A stretch of 20,318 nt of DNA from JBOHCT01 sp050699055 (GCA_050699055.1 JBOHCT010000058.1:1-20318), one strand, 5' to 3'; shown: positions 6,882 to 14,427, counted from the stretch's first letter. Program-made: numbers and translations. The notes: generated from the sequence alone by a model not told the origin.

Positions 6882-7493
6882 ATGCAGGCCGCACCCGACC
6901 ACCTTCCGCTCCTGGCCCGCGGCGCCCACCGCGACCCCGCGGACGGTGTCTGTCTGATGGAGTACGTCTCCGTGCTCGCCGGTGAGCCCTTCAGCGACCA
7001 CCCGGAATGCACTGACCCGCTACTCGCGCACGTGGCACGCCGTGTCAACGACACGATCTCCGATCAGGCCCGTCCCGGGCTCGCGATCCTCGCCCCGGAC
7101 CTCATCGGAACCTCCGGCAGCGACCCGCGCTTCGCCCCGACCCTGGTCGCGCGCTGCGTCGACGTGGCCCTGCGCGTCGACCCTTCGTCCAGGCGCATGC
7201 GGCGGCTGACGGGCCGTGCCGAGCGACACTTCGAGGGGCTCTCCCGCCAGGGCCTGCCGGGCCTGTGGGCGCGGGTGACCGCCCACGTCTACCCACGCAC
7301 ACGCGCGGTCGCCGCGGTCGGCGACGCCATCGCCGTACTCGCGGGATCGTCCCGCCCCGACCGCGACGACGTGCTGCGCGAGCTGCTCGCCGGCTGCATC
7401 GCCGACCACCGCGGGCTGCACGCCGACCGCCTGGCGCACGACCGAGAGGCCGGCCGGATGGAGCTCGACCCCTCGGCACGCTGGAGGACCTGA
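6882..7493 (+). CDS. Conserved-looking actinobacterial hypothetical protein
   Basis: A 203-residue soluble protein with ATG at 6882 and GAGGGGG just upstream. Near residues 20-60 it has DGVCLMEYVSVLAGEPFSDH, then PECTDPLLAHVARRVND, a motif shape (a Cys, a Glu, an F-S-D-H and a P-x-C) that I associate with uncharacterised actinobacterial proteins. The rest is Ala/Arg/Leu-rich helix with no enzymatic motif, signal peptide or membrane segment. The conserved Cys/Asp/His residues could bind metal, but that is speculation. It converges on the ArsR-like gene across a small hairpin at 7533-7547. Confidence 0.75.
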   Translation: MQAAPDHLPLLARGAHRDPADGVCLMEYVSVLAGEPFSDHPECTDPLLAHVARRVNDTISDQARPGLAILAPDLIGTSGSDPRFAPTLVARCVDVALRVDPSSRRMRRLTGRAERHFEGLSRQGLPGLWARVTAHVYPRTRAVAAVGDAIAVLAGSSRPDRDDVLRELLAGCIADHRGLHADRLAHDREAGRMELDPSARWRT

Positions 7494-7532
7494 CCCGGGA
7501 CTCCTGAGCGCCCACGCTGTTCCAGGCCACGC

Positions 7533-7547
7533 GACTCGGTACGAGTC
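7533..7547. terminator. Short hairpin between convergent genes
   Basis: GACTCG-GTA-CGAGTC, a 6-bp perfect stem with a 3-base loop, lies in the 66-bp space between the stops of the converging 6882 gene and ArsR-like gene. No U-run is seen. It could serve as a weak bidirectional terminator. Confidence 0.4.
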
Positions 7548-7559
7548 AGGGACGCTGTG

Positions 7560-8240
7560 TCACGCGCTCGCGTGGCCTGACGTCTCCGTATGGCCTGGAA
7601 GGCGCACCTCGACGCAGCAACGGTCGGGACGGGACACGGGGACCGTGGCGGCCGCTACGCCGAGTCCTTCGAACAGCCCCTCGCAGAAGGCGCGGTTCAT
7701 CCCGCACACGAGCTGGCGCTCGCGCTGGGCGAGACGGTGGAAGGGGCAGTTGGCGAGCGCCAGGCGCGTCTCGTCTAGTGGGAGCGGTTCGTAACCAAGG
7801 TCGGCGAGCACCTCGAGGACGGTACGACCGGCCGAGGCCTCGCCGATCTCCCGTCCGTGCCGTATCGCGGCCGAGAGCGCGGCCTCGCGCGCGTCGGCGG
7901 GGCGCCTGGCGAGGGCGTCGAGGAGGATCCCGCCAAGAAGGTCGTAGCGCCGCTCCGGCAGGGAGATCCTGACCTCGGTGTCGGCGGGACGATAGGCCTT
8001 CGGTGGCCGTCCGCGGCTCCGCCTCCCGCTCTCGGCGTCGCGCGAGGGGACGTAGTCGGCGTGCAGCAGGCCTGCCTCGACGAGCTTCTCCAGGTGGAAC
8101 GCGGCAAGACCGCGGGATACGCCGCAGGCGCGGGCTGCCTCGTCGCGGGTGACCGGGCGGTGCCGCGTGCGCACGTAGACGTACAGCGAGCGACGGAGCG
8201 GCTCGGTGAGCACCGTCAACAGCGGCCAAGCGTCCTCCAC
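7560..8240 (-). CDS. ArsR/SufR-like winged-helix regulator with C-terminal cysteine cluster
   Basis: A 226-residue protein. Residues ~5-65 are an ArsR-type winged helix (LTEPLRRSLYVYVRTRHRPV, then ACGVSRGLAAFHLEKLVEAGLL). A linker RGRPPKAYRP follows. The C-terminal domain holds five cysteines at about 165, 179, 186, 208 and 209, in the pattern ANCPFH…LVCGMNRAFC…DRCCV. SufR repressors carry a similar four-Cys set that binds an iron-sulfur cluster; here the spacing is C-x13-C-x6-C-x21-C-C. A redox- or metal-sensing role is therefore likely by analogy. The start is GTG at 8240 with a weak ribosome site. It is divergent from folE, with symmetric elements between them, so folE is the obvious candidate target. 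Confidence 0.85.
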   Translation of the reverse strand: MEDAWPLLTVLTEPLRRSLYVYVRTRHRPVTRDEAARACGVSRGLAAFHLEKLVEAGLLHADYVPSRDAESGRRSRGRPPKAYRPADTEVRISLPERRYDLLGGILLDALARRPADAREAALSAAIRHGREIGEASAGRTVLEVLADLGYEPLPLDETRLALANCPFHRLAQRERQLVCGMNRAFCEGLFEGLGVAAATVPVSRPDRCCVEVRLPGHTETSGHASA

Positions 8241-8247
8241 GGCCCAA

Positions 8248-8271
8248 CAATATCGTGGACGTCCGCTATTG
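8248..8271. promoter_or_regulatory. Candidate operator between the ArsR-like gene and folE
   Basis: CAATA (8248-8252) and TATTG (8267-8271) flank a perfect palindrome GGACGTCC (8257-8264). The whole lies just upstream of the regulator start and overlaps the proposed folE -35. The outer arms are offset by two bases from the centre of the inner palindrome, so symmetry is imperfect. Confidence 0.4.
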
Positions 8272-8297
8272 AAAACGTCTCCGACCTCTGCTAAGAA
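8269..8297 (+). promoter_or_regulatory. Candidate promoter for folE
   Basis: TTGAAA (8269-8274) is followed after 17 bp by TAAGAA (8292-8297), an AT-rich island in GC-rich DNA. The -35 agrees in 5 of 6 positions with TTGACA; the -10 is weak. Transcription would start near 8304. Confidence 0.4.
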
Positions 8298-8342
8298 TGA
8301 ATATTGTCAACACTTATTGATCTTTTTCCGGCGGGGGTTTCC

Positions 8343-9017
8343 GTGGACCCGATGCTCGAGGCCGAGGGGGCGCACCACCACATGTCCATTGCCGATCCGA
8401 TCCGGGACAGCGAGGAGTACCCGCCGCTGCGCGTCGTACGCGACGGCGGTGTCCGTGACCTGGAGGCCGCCCAGCGCGCCGCGGCCGACTTCCTTTCCGC
8501 CCTCGGCATCGACCTCGCACGCGACGGTCTCGCCGAGACTCCACGCCGGATGGCCCACGCCTACGCCGAGCTGTTCACGGCCCCTCCCTTCCGCCTCACC
8601 ACATTTCCGAACGACGAGGGTTACGACGAGCTCGTGGTCGCCCGAGGGATTCCTGTCCGGTCGGTGTGCGAGCACCACCTGCTGCCCTTCGTCGGTGTCG
8701 CCCACGTCGGCTACCTGCCGGGCGCTCGCATCCTGGGTCTGTCCAAGCTCGCCCGCGTCGTGGAAGCGTTCGCCCGGGGCCCGCAGGTACAGGAACGGCT
8801 GACCCAGCAGACCGCCCATTGGCTCGCCGACCATCTGCACGCCAAGGGTGTCGGTGTCGTCGTCGAGGCCGAGCACCTGTGCATGACCCTGCGTGGCGTT
8901 CAGGCCACCGGCACCACGACCGTCACCTCCGCGCTGCTCGACGCGCTCCGCGACGACGCTGGTACGCGTGCCGAGTTCTTCAGCCTCACCTGGTCCGACG
9001 GACGCGGCACCCGTTGA
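8343..9017 (+). CDS. folE: GTP cyclohydrolase I
   Basis: The enzyme converts GTP to 7,8-dihydroneopterin triphosphate, the first step to folate and pterins. Family marks are clear: ETPRRMAHAYAELF, the zinc-site motif SVCEHHLLPFVG (Cys and second His about residues 109 and 112), LGLSKLARVVEAFARGPQVQ, QERLTQQ, and HLCMTLRGV with the third zinc ligand Cys near 180. From the GTG at 8343 (GGGGG just upstream) it has 224 residues; ATG 8382, also preceded by a G-rich stretch, would give 211, and TTG 8304 has no ribosome site. The N-terminal ~30 residues are variable. It stands alone, not in a folate operon, and is divergent from a Cys-rich ArsR-like regulator, so it may be a paralog expressed under special conditions. 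Confidence 0.93.
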   Translation: MDPMLEAEGAHHHMSIADPIRDSEEYPPLRVVRDGGVRDLEAAQRAAADFLSALGIDLARDGLAETPRRMAHAYAELFTAPPFRLTTFPNDEGYDELVVARGIPVRSVCEHHLLPFVGVAHVGYLPGARILGLSKLARVVEAFARGPQVQERLTQQTAHWLADHLHAKGVGVVVEAEHLCMTLRGVQATGTTTVTSALLDALRDDAGTRAEFFSLTWSDGRGTR

Positions 9018-9037
9018 GGGCCACGCGGGCCCAATTT

Positions 9038-9054
9038 TGGAAGGTTTCCTTCCA
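9038..9054 (+). terminator. Hairpin downstream of folE
   Basis: TGGAAGG-TTT-CCTTCCA, a perfect 7-bp stem with a 3-base loop, starts 20 bp past the folE stop. It has a T-run on its left rather than its right, so termination on the plus strand would be without a U-tract. Confidence 0.4.
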
Positions 9055-9083
9055 TCTGCTGACGAGCGACGTTTAACTTACGT

Positions 9084-9096
9084 CCCACTGCGTGGG
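9084..9096 (+). promoter_or_regulatory. Short inverted repeat upstream of the GH25 gene
   Basis: CCCAC-TGC-GTGGG, 35 bp before the lysozyme start. It could be an operator or leader hairpin. I see no match to the known c-di-AMP riboswitch layout that often precedes wall hydrolases. Confidence 0.25.
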
Positions 9097-9131
9097 TGTC
9101 ATGTGCACCCCGGCGAACACGAGGAGGAGGT

Positions 9132-10034
9132 ATGAACGCATTATTGAGCCGTGTGGGCCGTCCAACGCAGGGGCGTCAGCGACTGACCCACAAGATCGGG
9201 ACCGCCCTTGTGGTCATGGTCACGGGGGGTGCCATGGCGATCGGACCCGCGAGTTCCGCCAAGGCGGCAGGCCCGCACCCGTCCGGCGGCGCCCGTTCGC
9301 CGGTGAGCGGCCCGGTGACGCGTCCCGGTGCCGATCACGCCGGCTCGGGCCTCGAAGGAAAGCTCAACAACAAGCCCAACAGGGGGAGCCCTCACATCGC
9401 CGCATCCCAGCCGACCGGTCTCGACGTGAGCAGCTGGCAGGGCAAGGTGAACTGGCAGTCGGTGAGGGCGAACGGCGCCGACTTCGCCTACGTCAAGGCC
9501 ACCGAGGGCACCGGCTATACCAACCCGTACTTCTCCCAGCAGTACGTCGGGTCCTCCAACGTCGGACTGCTCCGCGGCGCCTACCACTTCGCCCTGCCGG
9601 ACAGGTCGAGCGGAGCGGCACAGGCTGACTACTTCGCCGACCACGGCGGCGCGTGGTCCGCCGACGGCCAGACACTCCCGGGCGCGCTCGACATCGAGTA
9701 CAACCCGTACGGCCCGACCTGCTACGGCAAGAGCGACAGCGGCATGGTGTCCTGGATCCGCTCGTTCATCGACGAGTACCACGCGCGCACCGGTCGGTGG
9801 GCGGTGATCTACACCACGACCGACTGGTGGAAGCGGTGCACCGGTAACTACGCCGGATTCGCGTCGAACGACCCGCTGTGGATCGCCAGGTACGCGGGCT
9901 CGGCCGGCGAGCTGCCCGCGGGCTGGCCGTACTACGCGTTCTGGCAGTACAACGACTCCGGCACCTTCCCGGGGGACCAGGACGTCTTCAACGGCTCCCT
10001 CAGCCGCCTGCGGGTCCTCGCCAACAACGGCTGA
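9132..10034 (+). CDS. Secreted glycoside hydrolase family 25 lysozyme
   Basis: A 300-residue exported muramidase that cleaves the β-1,4 bond between N-acetylmuramic acid and N-acetylglucosamine. ATG 9132 follows GAGGAGGAGG, which fixes the start. Residues 1-46 are a signal peptide: basic start, hydrophobic core ALVVMVTGGAMAIGPA and a likely Ala-type cleavage after AKAA. A disordered Pro/Gly/Ser linker runs to about 93. The GH25 domain then shows GLDVSSWQG (Asp ~98), DFAYVKATEG, LRGAYHF, ALDIEY with catalytic Asp ~187 and Glu ~189, PLWIARY and FWQYNDSG. Cys ~197 and ~235 may form a disulfide. No wall-binding repeat is present. The next gene is an LCP protein on the same strand, giving a wall-remodelling context. 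Confidence 0.95.
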   Translation: MNALLSRVGRPTQGRQRLTHKIGTALVVMVTGGAMAIGPASSAKAAGPHPSGGARSPVSGPVTRPGADHAGSGLEGKLNNKPNRGSPHIAASQPTGLDVSSWQGKVNWQSVRANGADFAYVKATEGTGYTNPYFSQQYVGSSNVGLLRGAYHFALPDRSSGAAQADYFADHGGAWSADGQTLPGALDIEYNPYGPTCYGKSDSGMVSWIRSFIDEYHARTGRWAVIYTTTDWWKRCTGNYAGFASNDPLWIARYAGSAGELPAGWPYYAFWQYNDSGTFPGDQDVFNGSLSRLRVLANNG

Positions 10035-10060
10035 CTCCATGAGCCTCGCCCACCCCGGCG

Positions 10061-10082
10061 CCGCCCGTCCGGGGTCGGGCGG
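10061..10082 (+). terminator. GC-rich hairpin between lysozyme and LCP genes
   Basis: CCGCCCG (10061-10067) pairs with CGGGCGG (10076-10082) around an 8-base loop, 26 bp after the lysozyme stop. There is no U-tract, as is common in actinomycetes. Confidence 0.4.
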
Positions 10083-10184
10083 GCTCGTCGAACCACCGGA
10101 TGCCGGATACGTGCACCGGTAAGGTGAGGTGGGCTTCGGGACAGCCCGCATCACCACTCGGGGAAGGTTGGCACGGAGAGAGCC

Positions 10185-11312
10185 ATGAGCCGCGACGCCA
10201 GATGGGCGAGCGACGACCCGACCCACCGCGCGGGACCGACCCGGCGCGTCGAGTACCACGACGAGTACCAAACGGCCCGAGCCGAGTACGGCCGTTCTTC
10301 TGGCAGGCCGCCGCGTCGGCCACAGCGTCGGCCGCAGCGGGGCGGGTCGCGGCACGGGGGTCGCCGCGTCCTCATCACCGTCGTCGTGGTGATCCTGGCG
10401 CTCGTGGTCGGCGGGTATGCCTACCTTGACTCCCAGCTGGGCCGCGTGGACGCTCTCGCCGACTACTCGGGCCGACCGGCGGCCACACCGGGCCAGGACT
10501 GGCTCCTCGTCGGCTCGGACAGCCGCGAGGGCCTGACCGCGGAGCAGCGCAAGGAGTACTCGACGGGCGGCGGCTCAGGCCAGCGCACCGACACGATCAT
10601 GCTGCTGCACATCCCGAGCGGCGGTGGTAAGCCCACCCTCGTGAGCCTGCCTCGCGACTCCTACGTCCCGATCGCCGGGCACGGCCACAACAAGCTGAAC
10701 GCCGCGTTCGCCTGGGGAGGGCCGCGGCTCCTCGCCCGCACGGTCGAGAGCGTCACGGGCATACGCGTCGACCACTACGCCGAGGTCGGTTTCGGTGGGT
10801 TCGTCGGCGTGGTCGACGCGGTCGGGGGGGTCAAGATGTGCATCGAGCAGCCGATCAACGACCGCAGAGCCGGCATCAACCTGAAGAAGGGCTGCCAGAA
10901 GCTGAACGGCGCCCAGGCTCTCGGATACGTACGCAGCCGCCACGCGTTCGCGAGCGGCGACTTCGCGCGCGTCACGCATCAGCGGAAGTTCCTCGGGGCG
11001 CTCTTCGACAAGGCTGCGAGCCCCGGTGTGCTGCTGAACCCGTTCCGGGTCCTCCCGCTCATGCAGAACGGCGTGGGCGCGCTGACCGTCGCCGACGGCG
11101 ACCACCTGTACAACCTGGTCTCGGTCGCGCTGGCGATGCGCTCCGTCGGCAGCGGCGACGCGGTGACGACCACGGTTCCTGTCGCCGGCACGACGTACGC
11201 GTCGGGAGCGGGCTCGGTCGTGGAGTGGAACAGAACCGAGGCGCTCCGTCTCTTCAACGCCCTCAAGGAGGACAAGCCGGTCCCGAAGAACGTGCTCTCC
11301 GACAGCCCGTAG
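10185..11312 (+). CDS. LytR-CpsA-Psr (LCP) family wall-polymer transferase
   Basis: A 375-residue membrane-anchored extracellular enzyme of the family that attaches lipid-linked glycopolymers (teichoic acid-like or polysaccharide) to peptidoglycan. Layout: a long Arg/Pro-rich cytoplasmic tail (1-60), one transmembrane helix (about 61-80, VLITVVVVILALVVGGYAYL), then the LCP domain with LLVGSDSREG (~107-116), RTDTIMLLHI (~134-143), LVSLPRDSYVPI (~152-163), HNKLNAAFAWGG (~168-179), GGVKMCI and YVRSRHAFASGDFARVTHQ. The arginines and aspartates in these motifs bind the polyprenyl pyrophosphate head group and metal. Two Cys (~219 and ~237) may pair. The ATG at 10185 follows GGAGAG. It lies after the GH25 gene and converges on the transglycosylase gene. 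Confidence 0.94.
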   Translation: MSRDARWASDDPTHRAGPTRRVEYHDEYQTARAEYGRSSGRPPRRPQRRPQRGGSRHGGRRVLITVVVVILALVVGGYAYLDSQLGRVDALADYSGRPAATPGQDWLLVGSDSREGLTAEQRKEYSTGGGSGQRTDTIMLLHIPSGGGKPTLVSLPRDSYVPIAGHGHNKLNAAFAWGGPRLLARTVESVTGIRVDHYAEVGFGGFVGVVDAVGGVKMCIEQPINDRRAGINLKKGCQKLNGAQALGYVRSRHAFASGDFARVTHQRKFLGALFDKAASPGVLLNPFRVLPLMQNGVGALTVADGDHLYNLVSVALAMRSVGSGDAVTTTVPVAGTTYASGAGSVVEWNRTEALRLFNALKEDKPVPKNVLSDSP

Positions 11313-11340
11313 GGCTCCAGGGCCTTCTCGATCATCGCTA

Positions 11341-11352
11341 CCCGGGCCCGGG
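11341..11352. terminator. Perfect GC palindrome between convergent genes
   Basis: CCCGGGCCCGGG lies in the 124-bp space between the LCP stop (11312) and the transglycosylase stop (11437). No other structure or gene is evident in the gap. It may help terminate both transcripts. Confidence 0.3.
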
Positions 11353-11436
11353 CCGCTGGGGTCCGCCCGGACGTGACGCTTCTATGGCCGGGAAGCGAAG
11401 AACCCTACGCGATCTCACCGCTGAAACGGATCTTGA

Positions 11437-13365
11437 TCACCCCACGTCCAGCTCGGCCGGATCGCTGGCGACACCGGCCGTGAGCACACGGAGCAGGTAG
11501 GTGCCGGGGTCGACGTCCTCCGGCACGGTGAAGGTCAGGTTACCGCTCTCGTACGTCACCGTGTCGACAGTGGTCGCCTCGTCCGGAACCTCCTCGCCGT
11601 TCTCGTCGACGGATGTGAGCGTGATGGAGCTGTCGTCGGTGAAGCCCTCGCCCTTGACGGTCACGTCGCCGCCCGGCTCCTGGGAGTCCGGGCTGAGCGT
11701 CGAGACGACCGGCTGGTAGGCGAAGTCCGCGGCTTCGGACGTCTCTCCGCCCCCGCTGACGACCAGATCGACCTCGCCGGCGTCATGCGCAGGAAGGGTC
11801 ACGACCAACGTACCCCCGTCGTCCGACGACGACTTCGTGTCGGCCGACGCGTCGCCGAACGACGCCTTGCCCTCCTCGAGCGAGGTCCCGGTGACCGTCA
11901 CCTCGATGCCTCCGGAGGCCGGCCCGGTCGACGGCTCGACGTTCTCGATGTTCGGGACATAGGTGTAGGTCCCCGCGTCCGCCTCGCCGTCCTCGCCCTC
12001 GACCGTCACGCCGACGGGACCCGCCGCTGCCCGCGCCGGCGCGGTCACCACGAGCGCGTGCTGCTCGCTGGAGACCGTGTCGGCCTCGCTGCCGCCGAAG
12101 AACGCGGTCGCGTCCCCGAGCCGGTTCCCCTTGATCGTGACCTTGGCCCCGACCGGGCCGGACACGGAGATCGGGTGCACGGTCGGTGGCTCGGGCGTCG
12201 GCGTGGGTGACGTCGGCGTAGGGGATTGCGAAGGTGAGGTCGGCGTGGGAGACGGCGAGGGAGGCTTCGGTGGAGGGGACTTCGGCGCAGGAGACGACGA
12301 GCCGCCCGGGGGTGATGAACCCTTCCCCTTCGGGCTCGGCGACGGGTTGCCGGTCTTGCCGGGACCGGGTGTATGGGTCTTCGGGGGAAGGGTCGAACGG
12401 TGTCGCGGACCCGTGTGGTGCGGCGACCGCTCATGCGCGGATGGCGTCGTACCATGCCCGGTCGGATGCGGCGCCCCGCTGTGCCGGGAAGGGTGCTTCT
12501 CGAGCCCGTGGCCCCTCGTCGCGGGCGGCAGGTGACCGGGCAGCGGGGACGGCGGGGTCGCGGTGCTCGGGGTCGGGAGCGTCGCCGGCGCGTTGCCGTG
12601 GGCGTACTGGTCGGCCAGCGTGAGGACGAGCGAGACATAGGAGTCGGAGTGGTTGTAGCGGTAAACAGCCGACCGCAGCTGCGAGGGCTCCGACAGGTCG
12701 ACGTCGCCCGCGCAAAGGTAGCGCCCGGCGGACACCGCGGCGTCGAAGATGTTCTCGGGATCGTCGACGCCGTCGCCGTTGCCGTCGGCGTGGACCACGC
12801 TCCACGTCCCCGGCAGGAACTGCATCGGGCCGACGGCGCGGTCGTACCGCGTGTCGCCGTCGAGCCGGCCATTGTCGGTGTCCGGCACCAGCGCGGTGTC
12901 GCCCGCGCCGTTGAGGACCGGGCCGAGAATGGGCGGGCTCACCTCGCCGTCGCCGTCGATCCTGGAGCCCGCGTACCCGCCGTGGTCGGACTCGACCCGG
13001 CCGATCGCCGCGAGCAGCGGCCACTCGAGGTGACAGGACGAGTCGGTGCGGCCGATGAGCGTGGCCGCGGCCCGGTAGGCGGCGAGCGCCGTCCCGGGGA
13101 TGCTGGAGGTGGTGTAGGCGACGTGCGCGAAACCCACGCCCGGGTGTCCCGCCCCGTCCGCGGGGGAAAGGCCTCCGGCCGATGGGGACGGGGGGGCCAT
13201 GGGGGCCGGCGTAGGTTCCGGCTCGGCCGTCCGTACGGAGGAGTGGTGCGGCGCCCCCTCGGGCGGGCCACCCGCTGACCGCAGCCCGAGGGGTACCACG
13301 GCGATCGCGAGCCCGAACGCGTAGATGCCCGCGACTACCCCCCGCCAGCCGAACCAGCGTCTCAA
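11437..13365 (-). CDS. Secreted lytic transglycosylase with proline-rich linker and three IPT/TIG-like repeats
   Basis: A 642-residue envelope protein. Residues ~10-28 form a signal anchor. Residues ~95-255 are an SLT/MltB-like transglycosylase domain: LLAAIGRVESDHGGY with catalytic Glu ~125, AVGPMQFLPGTW (~177-188), a DGNGDGVDDPENIFDAA loop, AGRYLCAG and YNHSDSYVSLVL. These enzymes cut glycan strands, leaving 1,6-anhydro-muramic ends. Residues ~262-396 are low-complexity Pro/Ser/Thr/His/Lys linker that should span the wall. Residues ~397-470, 471-552 and 553-642 are three immunoglobulin-like IPT/TIG units (GAKVTIKGNRL, GIEVTVTGTSL, GDVTVKGEGF), strongly acidic. The start is TTG at 13365 with GAGGGG upstream, overlapping the cupin stop by 4 bp. 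TIG modules on a wall hydrolase are uncommon in my experience and suggest a binding role. Confidence 0.88.
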   Translation of the reverse strand: MRRWFGWRGVVAGIYAFGLAIAVVPLGLRSAGGPPEGAPHHSSVRTAEPEPTPAPMAPPSPSAGGLSPADGAGHPGVGFAHVAYTTSSIPGTALAAYRAAATLIGRTDSSCHLEWPLLAAIGRVESDHGGYAGSRIDGDGEVSPPILGPVLNGAGDTALVPDTDNGRLDGDTRYDRAVGPMQFLPGTWSVVHADGNGDGVDDPENIFDAAVSAGRYLCAGDVDLSEPSQLRSAVYRYNHSDSYVSLVLTLADQYAHGNAPATLPTPSTATPPSPLPGHLPPATRGHGLEKHPSRHSGAPHPTGHGTTPSAHERSPHHTGPRHRSTLPPKTHTPGPGKTGNPSPSPKGKGSSPPGGSSSPAPKSPPPKPPSPSPTPTSPSQSPTPTSPTPTPEPPTVHPISVSGPVGAKVTIKGNRLGDATAFFGGSEADTVSSEQHALVVTAPARAAAGPVGVTVEGEDGEADAGTYTYVPNIENVEPSTGPASGGIEVTVTGTSLEEGKASFGDASADTKSSSDDGGTLVVTLPAHDAGEVDLVVSGGGETSEAADFAYQPVVSTLSPDSQEPGGDVTVKGEGFTDDSSITLTSVDENGEEVPDEATTVDTVTYESGNLTFTVPEDVDPGTYLLRVLTAGVASDPAELDVG

Positions 13366-14144
13366 CGCGTCCCCTCTGTCGCCTCGTGCCGGCCCACTAC
13401 CAGCCTCTCCCGCGGATGGGCGGAACGGAACCCCCTATTTCCATACCCAGGCTGTCCTGGCCTGAGCCGGTGACGGCCCTCTGACGGGCGGCCGACGAGG
13501 TAACCGGGCCCACCACTGCCCACACCAGTTACCCGTGACCGCGAATGTCGGCTCGCGATCACGGGTATGGGGTAGCGGGATAAGGCAGCGATCTTCTCCT
13601 CGACCACGGGTCGGCGCAGCGAGATTCCGCGACGCCGCGCCAACCACGCGACCGGCGCCATGACGAGCCGCACGAGCGCTGCGGGAATGAACGGCGCACG
13701 CACCTCCTGCTCGAACTCCCGCATGAACAGCGCCAGCTCGAAAAGCTTGGGCAGGCCCTTACGGTTGGTACGCCCGTCCTGGGCGAGCTCCGCCGTCGTC
13801 TCGAACAGGTACTCCATGCGCAGCGCCGGGCGCACCTCGACGAGCACCTGAGCCGGCTTACGACCGACATTTTCGAACCGGTGGGCGGTCCTCGGTGGGA
13901 CGGTCACGGTGTCGCCGCGACGGGCGACGATCGTACGGAAGCCACGGCGGAACTTCATTGTGCCGCTCACGACACGAAACCGCTCCTCCTGCGAGGGGTG
14001 GACGTGTGCGCCGGGCACCTCGCCGTCGGCCGCGAGCCGCAGCTCGAGAGACAGCAGCTCGCCGTTCGTCTGCGCTGCCGTCTTGTGGAAGACGATGCGC
14101 TCGCCGCTGATCGGGTTGTCGAGGACCTGTCCTGGGTGTGCCAT
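13362..14144 (-). CDS. Cupin-domain protein with an unusual C-terminal tail
   Basis: A 260-residue protein. ATG 14144 follows AAGGAG. Cupin motif 1 reads HVHPSQEERFRVVSG (about residues 47-61; His 47, His 49 and a Glu near 53 as metal ligands) and motif 2 reads PRTAHRFENVG (~84-94; His ~88). Residues ~95-190 are helical (FELALFMREFEQEV, VRLVMAPVAWLARRRGI) as in small actinobacterial cupins thought to bind a metal and a small ligand; the reaction is unknown. From about residue 194 the frame crosses a strong DNA hairpin (13530-13567), and the remaining ~65 residues look like Gly/Arg-rich non-conserved translation. A shorter ancestral stop may have been lost. The stop TGA overlaps the TTG start of the transglycosylase. 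Confidence 0.8.
   Translation of the reverse strand: MAHPGQVLDNPISGERIVFHKTAAQTNGELLSLELRLAADGEVPGAHVHPSQEERFRVVSGTMKFRRGFRTIVARRGDTVTVPPRTAHRFENVGRKPAQVLVEVRPALRMEYLFETTAELAQDGRTNRKGLPKLFELALFMREFEQEVRAPFIPAALVRLVMAPVAWLARRRGISLRRPVVEEKIAALSRYPIPVIASRHSRSRVTGVGSGGPGYLVGRPSEGRHRLRPGQPGYGNRGFRSAHPRERLVVGRHEATEGTR
13530..13567. repeat. Strong 15-bp hairpin inside the cupin reading frame
   Basis: The arm 13530-13544 (TACCCGTGACCGCGA) pairs with 13553-13567 with a single mismatch, around the 8-base loop ATGTCGGC. This is the strongest inverted repeat I found. A 6-bp outer pair GGTAAC (13499-13504) and GTTACC (13527-13532) lies beside it. It could be a terminator, a REP-like element or a recombination relic. 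Confidence 0.7.
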
Positions 14145-14201
14145 GGGTGACTCCTTTGGGCTGCGGCCGGTGCCGCTCTCTTAATGACGCCACCCATGCA
14201 A

Positions 14202-14245
14202 CGCGAGAAAATCTCGCGCGTCGTCGCCTGGAAAGAGGCTCTTTC
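14202..14245. promoter_or_regulatory. Two palindromes upstream of the cupin gene
   Basis: CGCGAGA-AAA-TCTCGCG (14202-14218) and GAAAGAG-G-CTCTTTC (14231-14245) are both perfect 7-bp inverted repeats, 58-100 bp upstream of the cupin ATG. Paired palindromes here suggest an operator region. No regulator gene is adjacent to identify the binder. Confidence 0.45.
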
Positions 14246-14402
14246 AGTACCCACGCGGACGCATCGCTAATACACCACAAGGCGCAGGTCGCACGGTATT
14301 CTCGGTGACCGGTTAAATACCCGGGGCGACGTACGCAATAGGACGTACAAACACCGAGATGCGTGGACAGTTACGTCACCGCGTAGCGATTGTCGCCGGG
14401 GC

Positions 14403-14417
14403 GGTCCACCGGGGACC
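14403..14417 (-). terminator. Weak hairpin after the response regulator gene
   Basis: GGTCC-ACCGG-GGACC, a 5-bp stem, lies 11-25 bp past the response-regulator stop on the minus strand. It is a plausible but weak end for the long minus-strand transcription unit. Confidence 0.25.
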
Positions 14418-14427
14418 AGGAGTGGGA

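Noticed and set aside
9018..9131. c-di-AMP (ydaO-type) riboswitch upstream of the GH25 gene
   Set aside because: This is a plausible place for one, but the 114-bp leader lacks a layout I recognise and is short for the class.
9141..10355. 404-codon minus-strand open frame
   Set aside because: Antisense to the GH25 lysozyme, whose motifs, signal peptide and ribosome site are unambiguous.
12373..13278. 301-codon plus-strand open frame
   Set aside because: Antisense to the transglycosylase catalytic domain and linker; Arg/Gly-rich with no domain.
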